From positions 1 to 64,000 of the forward strand of contig NZ_JABFMW010000002.1 of assembly GCF_013359725.1 (NCBI RefSeq): a stretch of 64,000 bases of DNA, written 5' to 3'. This document shows, piece by piece, positions 52,122-60,958 of this stretch (position 1 is its first letter; every line of letters begins with the position of its first letter). The stretch comes from Pseudarthrobacter sp. C4D7 (GTDB lineage: Bacteria; Actinomycetota; Actinomycetes; Actinomycetales; Micrococcaceae). Under the pieces are notes generated by a model, which saw only the letters and a list, made by a program, of their open reading frames with translations, made no database searches and was not told the DNA's origin. The position numbers and the translations under genes were made by a program.

Positions 52122-55100
52122 GCGGGGCACTGCCCGTGCGTGAAGCCAGCCCGGCCGTCCGTTTCAGCCCCGAAGAACTGTCAGCGCTGCTCGGGGAGAA
52201 AAACACTCCCACGCCCGAACAATCCGCCATCATCGCCTCACCCCTGGCGCCCCGGCTGGTCATCGCCGGCGCCGGATCGGGAAAGACCGCCACCATGGCG
52301 GACCGGGTGGTCTGGCTGGTTGCCAACGGGTGGGTCACCCCGGAGGAAGTCCTTGGGGTGACCTTCACGCGCAAAGCTGCAGGTGAACTGGCCAGCAGGA
52401 TCCGGTCCAAATTGCTGGCGTTGCAGCGTCTTGCGGCAACGGACGGCGGCCAGGAGCTTTTCCCGGCAGGACTGCCCGGCAGTGACGCCCTGGAACCGAA
52501 AGTGTCCACCTACCACTCGTTCGCCAGCGGCATTGTTTCCGACTACGGGCTGCGGCTCGGGGTGGAACGGGACGTGGTCCTGCTGGGCGGGGCGCAGGCC
52601 TGGCAGCTGGCCAGCGAGGTGGTGGAGGCCTACGACGGCGAATACCAGCACTTCCGCGCCGCCAAATCCACCTTGGTGAAGGCCGTGATCCAGCTGGCGG
52701 GGGAGTGTGCCGAACACCTCCAGGAGCCTGAGGACGTGGAAGCGTGGCTGATGGCCCGGCTCTCGGAGTTCGAATCCCTGCCCTACTTGGCCGACAAGAA
52801 GAAAAATACGCCGAAGGCGGCGTTGGATCTCGGCGGGATGCTGCGGACCAGGGCGAGCGTGGCCGATATGGTGGGCCGCTACGCCGCCGCGAAGCGGGCC
52901 CGGGGGGCGCTCGATTTCGGCGACCTTGTGGCCTTGGCCGCCAAGGTGGCGCAGGACGTCCCGCTGGCGGCCCAGATGGAGCGCCAGCGGTACAAGGTGG
53001 TCCTGCTCGACGAGTTCCAGGACACGTCATATGCCCAGCTGGTGCTCTTTTCCCGGCTCTTCGGGGGCGGCCACGCGGTGACGGCGGTCGGCGACCCCAA
53101 CCAGTCGATCTATGGCTTCCGCGGCGCGTCGGCGGGGCAGTTGTTCCACTTCGTTCGCGAGTTTCCCATGCGGGTCCCGGCAGCAGGGGAAGAAACCGGC
53201 TGGGCGCCTGCCCCCACCTCCTACCTCACCACGGCGTGGCGGAACGGCCGGTCCATCCTCGCGGCTGCCAATGTCATGTCGCAGTCCCTGGGCCGCGCAG
53301 CAGCGCATCAGGGACCTGCGGGAAGCAGGCCGGCCGCCGCCGAAGTGCCGCCGCTGCAGCCGAGTCCCCACGCCGTGGACGGGACGGTGGTGCTGGGGCG
53401 TTTCGGCAGCGACGTGGAGGAAGCGGCTGCCCTGGCTGACGATGTCCTGAGATACCGGGTGACAGACTTCGAACTGAAGCCGGACGGGGCACCGGAGCCT
53501 CCGGCGCTCGCCGTCCTGTGCCGCCGGCGCGCGCAGATGGAACCCATCCGAAAGCAGTTTGAGGCCCGGGGTATTCCTTACGAGATCGTGGGCCTCGGCG
53601 GACTCCTGGACACCCCGGAGATCGTTGACCTGGTGGCCACCCTGCGCGTCCTTGCAGATCCCGGCCGCTCTGATGCCCTCATGCGCCTTATTGCAGGTGC
53701 CCGGTGGCGGATAGGGCCGGCCGACCTCATGGCATTGCGCGACTGGTCCAACCAGCTGGCCCGGAACCGCGGGAAGGGTGCGCAGGCGTCCGACGACGAG
53801 GACTCCCCGGACAACGACAGCGAGGAAGCAGGTGACCCCGTCCTTGAAGGCGACCTGACCGATGGGGCCAGCCTGGTGGAAGCCGTGGACTACCTGCCGC
53901 GGGAGGGTTGGACCTCCTCGAACGGCCGCACGCTCAGCACCGGGGCGCGCGTCAGGCTGGCCAGGCTCTCGGAAGAGCTGCGGCAACTGCGCGGCTATCT
54001 CGGCGACGACCTCACCACGCTCCTGGGAGAGGTCGAAAGGGCCATGCTGCTGGACATTGAAGTGGCCGCCCGGCCCGGCATCAGCATCCACCAGGCCCGC
54101 CGCAACCTCGACGCCTTCCAGGACGCGGCGGCAGGGTTCCTGCGCACCTCCCAACGGGTGGACATCCTCGCCTTCCTGTCCTGGCTGGAGGCGGCGTCGG
54201 CGGAAGAGAACGGGCTGGAAGCACCCGCCAGCGACGTCAACCGGGAAGCCGTGCAGCTCTTGACCGTCCATGCGTCCAAGGGCCTCGAATGGGACGTGGT
54301 TTTTGTTCCCGGCATGAATGCAGGCGCGTTCCCCAGCGACCGGGATTCCCGCTGGAGCAGCGGATCCGCGGCGCTGCCGTGGCCGCTTCGCGGCGACCGG
54401 GCAGACCTGCCGCAATGGGACCTCGACCAGCCTGACCAGAAAGGCTGGCTGGACGCAGAGAAAGACTTCAAGGCCGGAGTGCAGGCCCATGGCGAATCAG
54501 AAGAGCGGCGGTTGGCCTATGTGGCCTACACCAGGGCCAAACACGTCCTGTGGGTGTCCAGCGCCGCGTGGGTGGGGTCGCGTGCCGGGCTCGCGGAGAT
54601 GTCCCCCTTCCTTGCCGAGCTGGAAGGATTGACGCGGCCGGCGGACGGCCGGATCCGCGCGAACGCGGTGGTCCATCCGTTATCGCTGGAGGAACCGGCG
54701 TTGCCCCAGCAAAGCCCGCTGACACTTGAAACGGAAGAAGCCGGCTGGCCCTACGACCCCCTGGAAGGACCCGTGGACCCACGGACGGGTGAACGCCTGC
54801 GCCTGGCGCATGGGCGCAGGGCCGCGATGGAAACAGCGGCGCAGCAGGTGCTTGGCCTGTTGGGCACCGTCACCGGGGGCACCGGCCTGCTTCCGGATGC
54901 CGGGGCCGGGCGGCCGGGAAGCGCCGGACCGCAGGGCGGCCAAAAGCCCGGCCTAACGGGGACAGCGGCGGGCTGGGCGCGCGAGGCTGCGCTGCTGCTG
55001 GAGCGCCGGGCAAGAAGGTCAGGTGGCCAGGACGTCCATCTTCCCTCGCATATCTCGGCCTCCACTCTTGTTGACCTGGGGGACGACCCCCAGGCCGTGG

Positions 55101-55636
55101 TGGGCCGGCTGCGCCGCCCTGTGCCGCGGGAACCCGGCATGTCCGCGCGGAAGGGCACCGCTTTCCACGCCTGGGTCGAGGAGTATTTCGGCAAGGCCGG
55201 CATGCTGGACCTTGGTGAAGCCCCGGGTTCGGACGACCACATCGACGCCGCCTATGACCTCGATGAGATGGTGGCCACCTTCAAGGCCTCCCCGTGGGCT
55301 GAAAGGTCACCGGCCTTTGTGGAGGTTCCAGTGGAAACCAGGGTTGGAGAGGTGGTGGTGCGTGGTCGGGTGGACGCTGTGTTCCAGGATGCCGACGGCC
55401 GCTGGGACCTGGTGGACTGGAAGACCGGCCGCCGGCCGTCTGCAGGGCAGTTGAAGACCCGCTCGATCCAGCTGGCGGTTTACCGCCTGGCCTGGGCACG
55501 GCTCAAGGACGTTCCCTTGCAGGATGTACGGGCCGCATTCTTCTATGTTGCCGATAACGCCGTCGTCCGGCCGCACGACCTTGGGACGGCTGCCGAGCTG
55601 GAAGGAATCGTTGCCGCTGCGCTGACCCGGAGCTGA
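52118..55636 (+). CDS. adnB: AdnB: lead motor/nuclease subunit of AdnAB
   Basis: A 1172-aa UvrD-like motor plus RecB-type nuclease. Walker A is GAGSGKTATM (about 52-61), motif II LLDEFQDTSYAQLVLF (about 303-318), motif III VGDPNQSIYGFRGA, motif IV VRQA-type region, and motif VI YVAYTRAKHVLWVSSA. The nuclease domain has ISASTLVDLGDDPQAVVGRLRRPVPREPG then GTAFHAWVEEYF and DAVFQDADGRWDLVDWKTGRRPSAGQLKTRSIQLAVYRLAW. In mycobacteria AdnB supplies most of the motor drive. ATG overlaps the adnA stop (ATGA). Confidence 0.9.
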   Translation: MSGALPVREASPAVRFSPEELSALLGEKNTPTPEQSAIIASPLAPRLVIAGAGSGKTATMADRVVWLVANGWVTPEEVLGVTFTRKAAGELASRIRSKLLALQRLAATDGGQELFPAGLPGSDALEPKVSTYHSFASGIVSDYGLRLGVERDVVLLGGAQAWQLASEVVEAYDGEYQHFRAAKSTLVKAVIQLAGECAEHLQEPEDVEAWLMARLSEFESLPYLADKKKNTPKAALDLGGMLRTRASVADMVGRYAAAKRARGALDFGDLVALAAKVAQDVPLAAQMERQRYKVVLLDEFQDTSYAQLVLFSRLFGGGHAVTAVGDPNQSIYGFRGASAGQLFHFVREFPMRVPAAGEETGWAPAPTSYLTTAWRNGRSILAAANVMSQSLGRAAAHQGPAGSRPAAAEVPPLQPSPHAVDGTVVLGRFGSDVEEAAALADDVLRYRVTDFELKPDGAPEPPALAVLCRRRAQMEPIRKQFEARGIPYEIVGLGGLLDTPEIVDLVATLRVLADPGRSDALMRLIAGARWRIGPADLMALRDWSNQLARNRGKGAQASDDEDSPDNDSEEAGDPVLEGDLTDGASLVEAVDYLPREGWTSSNGRTLSTGARVRLARLSEELRQLRGYLGDDLTTLLGEVERAMLLDIEVAARPGISIHQARRNLDAFQDAAAGFLRTSQRVDILAFLSWLEAASAEENGLEAPASDVNREAVQLLTVHASKGLEWDVVFVPGMNAGAFPSDRDSRWSSGSAALPWPLRGDRADLPQWDLDQPDQKGWLDAEKDFKAGVQAHGESEERRLAYVAYTRAKHVLWVSSAAWVGSRAGLAEMSPFLAELEGLTRPADGRIRANAVVHPLSLEEPALPQQSPLTLETEEAGWPYDPLEGPVDPRTGERLRLAHGRRAAMETAAQQVLGLLGTVTGGTGLLPDAGAGRPGSAGPQGGQKPGLTGTAAGWAREAALLLERRARRSGGQDVHLPSHISASTLVDLGDDPQAVVGRLRRPVPREPGMSARKGTAFHAWVEEYFGKAGMLDLGEAPGSDDHIDAAYDLDEMVATFKASPWAERSPAFVEVPVETRVGEVVVRGRVDAVFQDADGRWDLVDWKTGRRPSAGQLKTRSIQLAVYRLAWARLKDVPLQDVRAAFFYVADNAVVRPHDLGTAAELEGIVAAALTRS

Positions 55637-55675
55637 GGCCGGCCTACTGCCGGGCCGCTTCCGGTACCGCCGCCG

Positions 55676-55707
55676 CGGCCACAACCGGAGCCGGCCACAA
55701 CCGGAGC
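55676..55707. repeat. 16-bp tandem repeat between adnB and the kinase-like gene
   Basis: Two perfect adjacent copies of CGGCCACAACCGGAGC. They lie in the 74-bp convergent gap; function unknown, perhaps slippage. Confidence 0.8.
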
Positions 55708-55710
55708 TGG

Positions 55711-56871
55711 TCAGCGCCGGTTGACGTTGATGACCGAGATGGCAGCAGTGGATGTGTCCTCTGCCGCCTTGGCTTCACCGGCCTGCGCCTCTTGCGCCTT
55801 GCTGCCTGCTGCGTCCGGCTCCACCGGGATCGGGGCGACATGGACGGCAGGCTGTGGCTGGACTGCCGGGGGCGCCTGAACGCCAGGGGTGGCGTCGGCT
55901 GCCGGTGCGGCGGCTGCCTCCTTGGCCGGGAGCGGTTCAACGCTGATGGGCTGGCCGCCGAATTCGGCAATATCGCTGGCAACGCTCTGCAGCATGTCCT
56001 CTGCCTCGCCAACCATGGCCTGGTCGCCGGCCGCCAAGCCCTTGACCAGGTACTGCGCCAGGGCAAACTCGGCTGACAGGGCGGCGCGGCGCAGCAAGTG
56101 CTGGTCGGGTGCGTCGCGGCGGCTGGACGTATACGACGTCAGGACGGCGTCGATGAAGTCCTGCTCATTGGAGGCCACCAGCCAGGCAAAATCGTCTGCA
56201 GGGTCACCGATGCGCAGGTCCGTCCACCCGGTGACTGCTGTCACCCGGCCCGACTCAACCAGCAGGTTGTCTTCGTGCAGGTCGCCGTGGACCACGCAAG
56301 GGTTGAAACGCCACAGGGACACATCCTCCATGGCGTGCTCCCAGCGGCGCAGCAGGGCCGCCGGGATTTTTCCCGTGGTGGCGGCCTGGTCCAGTTCGTT
56401 CAGCCTCCGTTGGCGGAATTCATTGGGGGTGTAGCTGGGCAGGTCAGCGTTGCTGACCAAAGAGCGGGGCAAGTCATGGACCGCGGCCAGGGCGGAACCA
56501 ATCTCCCGGGCCAGGCCGTCGGGTTCCGAAGCCAGTTCCTCGACACTGCGAGTGCTCCCGGACAGGTGCGAGTAGACGAAAGTGGTGAGGCTGCCCAGCC
56601 GGACACTGCCGGCAACGGTGGGCATCAGGAACGGCAGTTCCGCACGGACAGCGGGAGCGAAGGCACGCAGCACCAGGAACTCTGTTTCCAGGCGCGCGCT
56701 GGCTTCGGCATGCCGCGGCGACCGAACCCGCCAGCGTTTGCCTTCAGAATCGAGGAGCAGGGCCGAATCGAAGTCCGCGGGGTCATCCGGTGCGGAGCTA
56801 ACAGCTGTCGGGGTCAGTCCGGGGACTGCCGCGGTTGCAATCGCCGCCAGTTCAATCGGTTTTCTTCTCAC
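55711..56871 (-). CDS. Phosphotransferase-fold protein (APH/macrolide kinase-like) with degraded metal site
   Basis: A 386-aa protein. The kinase fold is visible: an N-lobe, then HGDLHEDN (His195-Asn202, the HGDxxxxN catalytic loop) and a second-half motif that normally reads IDW. Here it is AVTGWTDLRIGDPADDFAWL, so the Asp that chelates Mg2+ is Gly215. Family relatives are macrolide and aminoglycoside phosphotransferases. Without this Asp, activity is doubtful. The last 70 residues are a disordered Ala/Pro/Gln tail. The GTG start lies 6 nt after TACCGT. It converges on adnB. Resistance function should not be assumed. Confidence 0.75.
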   Translation of the reverse strand: MRRKPIELAAIATAAVPGLTPTAVSSAPDDPADFDSALLLDSEGKRWRVRSPRHAEASARLETEFLVLRAFAPAVRAELPFLMPTVAGSVRLGSLTTFVYSHLSGSTRSVEELASEPDGLAREIGSALAAVHDLPRSLVSNADLPSYTPNEFRQRRLNELDQAATTGKIPAALLRRWEHAMEDVSLWRFNPCVVHGDLHEDNLLVESGRVTAVTGWTDLRIGDPADDFAWLVASNEQDFIDAVLTSYTSSRRDAPDQHLLRRAALSAEFALAQYLVKGLAAGDQAMVGEAEDMLQSVASDIAEFGGQPISVEPLPAKEAAAAPAADATPGVQAPPAVQPQPAVHVAPIPVEPDAAGSKAQEAQAGEAKAAEDTSTAAISVINVNRR

Positions 56872-56877
56872 CGTTCC

Positions 56878-56883
56878 ACGGTA
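56878..56883 (-). promoter_or_regulatory. -10 box of the kinase-like gene
   Basis: TACCGT on the minus strand, 6 nt from the GTG at 56871. Confidence 0.5.
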
Positions 56884-57001
56884 GATTGCGCGCCGTCCCA
56901 GACGGCGGTCCGGCCGCGGCGAGTCTCCAGATAGCTGGAATTAGGGGGTACCCCCGTAACCGGTGTGGCCGGCTGGAATGTGAAATGTCGGTAGCAGTCA
57001 G

Positions 57002-57007
57002 TACGGT
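57002..57007 (+). promoter_or_regulatory. -10 box of nudC
   Basis: TACGGT, 6 nt before the nudC ATG at 57014. Confidence 0.5.
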
Positions 57008-57013
57008 GGAAGC

Positions 57014-58036
57014 ATGAGCCAAACGGAGTCCGTCCTGCCCGTCCACCAGGCTACGCCGGTCCCGCTGCCGGCCAACCATCTGGTGGATACCCTGCTCCCG
57101 GTGAGGCCTGCGCTCGTGGACCGCGGATCAGCTGCGCGCATCAAAGCCGGGATGATCGATGACCTGTTGACCCGGACGGACACATTGGCTGCAGTGCTCT
57201 CGGGGCGCCAAGGTTTGGTAAATGGCGCCACCCTCGCCCTGACGGGAGCCCGGGAGCTCCTGGCAGAGCTGGAAAAGGCAGGGTCCGCACCGCAACTCGT
57301 AGCGTATCTGGGATCCGCCCTGCCTCACGCGGACCTTCCGGCCGGCACGGAGCTGCTGCTGTTCGTCCTGCCTGAACCCCCGGAACCCGGCACCGCCGGG
57401 ATCCCCGCGGATGCCAGGTGGGCCGGGTTCCGGGAGGTTGCAGGAGGCCTGACCGCCACCTCCACGGCCTTGTTTGTCGAGGCCAGCGCCATAGCCAACT
57501 GGCACGCGGCCCACACCCACTGCCCCCGTTGTGGCACACCTACCAACGTTGAGGCCGGCGGCTGGGTCCGCCGGTGCCCGGCCGACAACTCTGAACACTA
57601 TCCCCGGACCGATCCAGCGATTATTGTCACCGTCGTTGGCCCCGACGGCCGCCTGCTCCTGGGCGGCGGCGGCCCCGTGGACGCACGCAACTACTCCACC
57701 CTGGCCGGGTTCGTTGAGCCCGGGGAATCCCTGGAGGAAGCTGTGGTCCGGGAAATCCAGGAAGAAGTTGGCGTGCAGGTTACTGCCTGCCAGTACCTGG
57801 GCTCCCAGTCCTGGCCGTTTCCGGCCTCCCTTATGCTTGGATTTACCGCCGTCACCGGGGACGCCCAGGCAACACCCGACGGCGTGGAGGTCACCAGGGC
57901 CCGCTGGTTCAGCCGCGAGGAGCTCCAGGAAGCTGTGCTCAGTGGTGAGATCACTATTTCCAGCAGGCTCTCCATTGCCCGTTCGTTGATTGAGCACTGG
58001 TACGGGGGCCGGATCCAGGACCTGGCCGGCGCGTAA
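57014..58036 (+). CDS. nudC: NAD(+)/NADH pyrophosphatase NudC
   Basis: Hydrolyses NADH to NMNH and AMP and can remove NAD caps from RNA. A 340-aa protein with a zinc ribbon (HTHCPRCGTPTNVEAGGWVRRCPADNSEHYPRTDPA, about 170-205, where the fourth Zn ligand is not an obvious Cys) and a Nudix box GFVEPGESLEEAVVREIQEEVGV (about 234-256), then the NudC-specific SQSWPFPASLMLGFTA. Divergent from the kinase-like gene; 56 bp before uvrD2. Confidence 0.93.
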   Translation: MSQTESVLPVHQATPVPLPANHLVDTLLPVRPALVDRGSAARIKAGMIDDLLTRTDTLAAVLSGRQGLVNGATLALTGARELLAELEKAGSAPQLVAYLGSALPHADLPAGTELLLFVLPEPPEPGTAGIPADARWAGFREVAGGLTATSTALFVEASAIANWHAAHTHCPRCGTPTNVEAGGWVRRCPADNSEHYPRTDPAIIVTVVGPDGRLLLGGGGPVDARNYSTLAGFVEPGESLEEAVVREIQEEVGVQVTACQYLGSQSWPFPASLMLGFTAVTGDAQATPDGVEVTRARWFSREELQEAVLSGEITISSRLSIARSLIEHWYGGRIQDLAGA

Positions 58037-58092
58037 TTTATTTCCATCCACCAGACTCCAGCACGCGGTAGTCGAGAAACAAAGCAGCAGAA

Positions 58093-60228
58093 GTGACTAC
58101 AGAACATTTTGACGGAGCAGCTTCCCTTGAGGACCGGATTCTCGGGGGGCTGGACGCGGAACAGCGTGAGGTGGCCAGTACGCTGAACGGCCCATTGTGC
58201 GTGCTGGCCGGCGCGGGAACCGGAAAAACCAGGGCCATCACCCACCGCATTGCCTATGGCGTCCACTCCGGGGTCTACAGCCCGCAGCGGCTGCTGGCCG
58301 TCACCTTCACCGCCCGTGCAGCGGCAGAGATGCGCAGCCGCCTGCGCGACCTTGGTGCAGGAAACGTGCAGGCCCGCACCTTCCACGCCGCAGCCCTGCG
58401 GCAGCTGCAGTTCTTTTGGCCCCAGGCCGTCGGCGGCACACTGCCCAACCTGCTGGACCACAAGGCCCAGATGCTTGCAGAAGCCGCCCGGCGGCTCCGG
58501 CTGAGCACGGACCGGGCGTCAATCCGGGACCTTGCCTCCGAGATCGAATGGGCGAAGGTGTCAATGCTGACACCGGCCAACTACCTGGAAAATGCGCAGG
58601 GGAGGGGCGCGCCCGGCGGTTTGGACCTCACGGCCGTGGCCCGGGTTTTCCAGTCCTATGAGGACGTCAAGACGGACCGCAATGTGATCGACTTTGAAGA
58701 CGTCCTGCTGATCACCGTGGGTATCCTGCAGGAGGATGAGAAGGTGGCCGCCACGGTCCGGGAACAGTACCGGCACTTCGTGGTGGACGAATACCAGGAC
58801 GTTTCCCCGCTGCAGCAGCGGCTCCTGGAGCTTTGGCTCGGTGGCCGTGACGAACTCTGCGTGGTGGGTGACGCCAGCCAGACCATCTATTCCTTCACCG
58901 GTGCATCGCCCAAGCACCTGCTGGACTTCAAAACCCGTTACCCCCAGGCCAGCGTGGTCAAGCTTGTCCGTGACTACCGTTCAACCCCGCAGGTGGTGAA
59001 GCTGGCCAATGACCTGCTGGCCGGACGCCGCAGTGGTGGGCCCGCCGCGGACGCAGCCTGGGCATCGCCCCTGCAGCTCGTGGCGCAGCGTCCTGCCGGC
59101 CCCGCACCCCAGTTCACCGAATGCACGGACGACGAAGCCGAGGCCGCCACGGTGGCGCAGAAGATCAGGATACTGCTCGACGCCGGGACCCCGGCCAGCG
59201 AGGTCGCCGTCCTCTTCCGCACCAACGGCCAGTCCGAGGCTTACGAACAGGCGCTGGCAGCGGCAGGAATCGGCTACCAGCTGCGGGGCGGCGAACGTTT
59301 CTTCGCCCGCAAGGAGGTCCGGGACGCCATCCTCCAGCTGCGTGCCGCCACCAGGGCCGTGGCGGAAACGGATGCCCCCGAACCGCTGGGCCAGTTGGTC
59401 CGGGACATCGTCTCGTCCCTTGGCTATACGGACTCGGCCCCGCACAGCGGGGGAGCCCTGCGTGAGCGGTGGGAGTCCCTGGCCGCGCTGGTGGCGCTGG
59501 CCGATGAACTGGTGCAGAACCGCGGGCCGGAATTCGGGCTCGGCGATTTCGTCAACGAACTCCAGGAACGTTCCCTGGCCCAGCACGCGCCCACCGTCCA
59601 GGGCGTAACGCTGGCTTCCCTCCACGCAGCCAAAGGCCTGGAATGGGACGCGGTCTTCCTGGTGGGCCTCAGCGAGGGCCTCATGCCCATTTCCTTCGCG
59701 GATTCGCCCGAATCGGTGGATGAAGAGCGCCGACTCCTGTACGTCGGCATCACGCGGGCCCGGGAAGACCTCTTTCTGTCCTGGAGCACCGCCAGGACCC
59801 CCGGCGGCCGCGCCAACCGGAAGCCGTCGCGGTTCCTGGACGGCCTGCGGCCGGACTCGGTGGCAAGCTCAAGCGCACGCGGAAAGGGAGCCGCCCCGCG
59901 CCGGAAAGCCGCTGCGCCAGCCGTGTGCAGGGTCTGCGGCACCATGCTCGCCACCGGGGCCGAACGCAAGGTGGGCCGCTGCAACGCATGTCCGCCAATC
60001 TACGAGGAACAGACCTTTGATGCCCTCCGGGACTGGCGGCGTGAGGTGGCCCAGTCAGCCGACGTCCCTGCGTTCGTCGTCTTCACCGACGCCACCCTTA
60101 CCGCCATCGCCGAGGCAAGGCCGGCCTCCCTGGAGGAGCTGGCCGGCCTGGCAGGAGTCGGGCCGTCCAAGCTGGAAAAGTACGGGGAGGACGTCCTCCG
60201 GGTCCTGACCGAGAGTTCAGTCCTGTGA
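58093..60228 (+). CDS. uvrD2: ATP-dependent DNA helicase UvrD2
   Basis: A 711-aa SF1 helicase of the actinobacterial UvrD2 type. Walker A AGAGTGKTRAIT (about 38-49), motif II VVDEYQDVSPLQQRLLEL (about 230-247), GDASQTIYSFTGAS, motif VI YVGITRAREDLFLSWS. After the motor comes a tetracysteine cluster (CRVCGTMLATGAERKVGRCNAC; two CxxC pairs about 14 residues apart) and an HRDC domain (EEQTFDALRDWRREVAQSADVPAFVVFTDATLTAIA). In mycobacteria this gene is essential. GTG 58093 has no clear Shine-Dalgarno. It overlaps the next gene by 4 bp. Confidence 0.92.
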   Translation: MTTEHFDGAASLEDRILGGLDAEQREVASTLNGPLCVLAGAGTGKTRAITHRIAYGVHSGVYSPQRLLAVTFTARAAAEMRSRLRDLGAGNVQARTFHAAALRQLQFFWPQAVGGTLPNLLDHKAQMLAEAARRLRLSTDRASIRDLASEIEWAKVSMLTPANYLENAQGRGAPGGLDLTAVARVFQSYEDVKTDRNVIDFEDVLLITVGILQEDEKVAATVREQYRHFVVDEYQDVSPLQQRLLELWLGGRDELCVVGDASQTIYSFTGASPKHLLDFKTRYPQASVVKLVRDYRSTPQVVKLANDLLAGRRSGGPAADAAWASPLQLVAQRPAGPAPQFTECTDDEAEAATVAQKIRILLDAGTPASEVAVLFRTNGQSEAYEQALAAAGIGYQLRGGERFFARKEVRDAILQLRAATRAVAETDAPEPLGQLVRDIVSSLGYTDSAPHSGGALRERWESLAALVALADELVQNRGPEFGLGDFVNELQERSLAQHAPTVQGVTLASLHAAKGLEWDAVFLVGLSEGLMPISFADSPESVDEERRLLYVGITRAREDLFLSWSTARTPGGRANRKPSRFLDGLRPDSVASSSARGKGAAPRRKAAAPAVCRVCGTMLATGAERKVGRCNACPPIYEEQTFDALRDWRREVAQSADVPAFVVFTDATLTAIAEARPASLEELAGLAGVGPSKLEKYGEDVLRVLTESSVL

Positions 60229-60839
60229 CTGCTGCCGCCGGTCCCGCAACGAGCCAAGGCACCCCACTGACCACAGCCGACGGTTCCCCGGTCGAGATAC
60301 GGCGCTCTGCAAGGCGGACGCGGACCGTTGCAGCCTTCTGGGAGGACGGAACGGCCGTCGTCGCCATCCCGGCCCGCTTCACTGCTGCCCAGGAGCGGGA
60401 GTGGGTGCACCGCATGCTGGCGAAGCTGCACAAACAGGGGGAGCGGCGGGCTGCAGCCGGCCGCCGCCGCCCGGCAACCGATGATGCCCTTGCAACCCAT
60501 GCAGCCCAGCTTTCCGCCCAATATCTGGGCGGCCGGTCTGTGCCCACCTCCGTCCGCTGGGTCAGTAACCAGAACTCCCGGTGGGGTTCCGCCACGCCGG
60601 CCGAGGGAACCATCCGGTTATCGGACAAACTGCGGTCCATGCCCCAGTGGGTCATCGACTATGTCCTGCTGCATGAACTGGCACACCTCCTGGTGGCTTC
60701 GCACAACGCCGCGTTCTGGAAGCTGCTGGAGGCCTACCCCGAAACCGGCCGGGCCAAAGCGTTCCTGGAGGGTGTTTCGTTTGCCACGTCCCGTGGTCTG
60801 GACAAGGACCCGGCAGCCGGCAGCGGGGACGCCGACTAG
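60225..60839 (+). CDS. YgjP/DUF45-family metallopeptidase-like protein
   Basis: A 204-aa SprT-like zincin. The motif is VLLHELAHLLVASHNAAFWKLLEAYP (about 146-171): HELAH with the third ligand His about six residues later, and a preceding WVSNQNSRWGSATPAEGTIRLSDKLRSMPQWVIDYV typical of the YgjP family. It overlaps the uvrD2 stop by 4 bp (GTGA), so it is translated with the helicase. E. coli YgjP has been described as a nucleotide pyrophosphatase-like/metallopeptidase; the present substrate is unknown. Confidence 0.85.
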   Translation: MTAAAGPATSQGTPLTTADGSPVEIRRSARRTRTVAAFWEDGTAVVAIPARFTAAQEREWVHRMLAKLHKQGERRAAAGRRRPATDDALATHAAQLSAQYLGGRSVPTSVRWVSNQNSRWGSATPAEGTIRLSDKLRSMPQWVIDYVLLHELAHLLVASHNAAFWKLLEAYPETGRAKAFLEGVSFATSRGLDKDPAAGSGDAD

Positions 60840-60879
60840 CTCCCGGCCCTGCCAACACCGAACGAAAGACTGGACAAGG

Positions 60880-60923
60880 AAGCACCCCGGCCGGCCAGAA
60901 CGTCCTGGCCCGCCGGGGTGCTT
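60880..60923. terminator. Bidirectional terminator between the DUF45 gene and the DUF2342 gene
   Basis: AAGCACCCCGG plus GGCCAG pairs with CTGGCC plus CCGGGGTGCTT (60880-60923), two small mismatches, 6-nt loop. The outer A/T pairs give a tail on either strand. Confidence 0.85.
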
Positions 60924-60958
60924 AGTATTCCGGTGCCTGTGCCGGGCTATCCTAAAGG

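Noticed and set aside
55711-56871. Calling the kinase-like gene an antibiotic resistance gene
   Set aside because: The catalytic metal Asp is missing and the gene lies in a conserved housekeeping cluster; the fold alone is not evidence of resistance.
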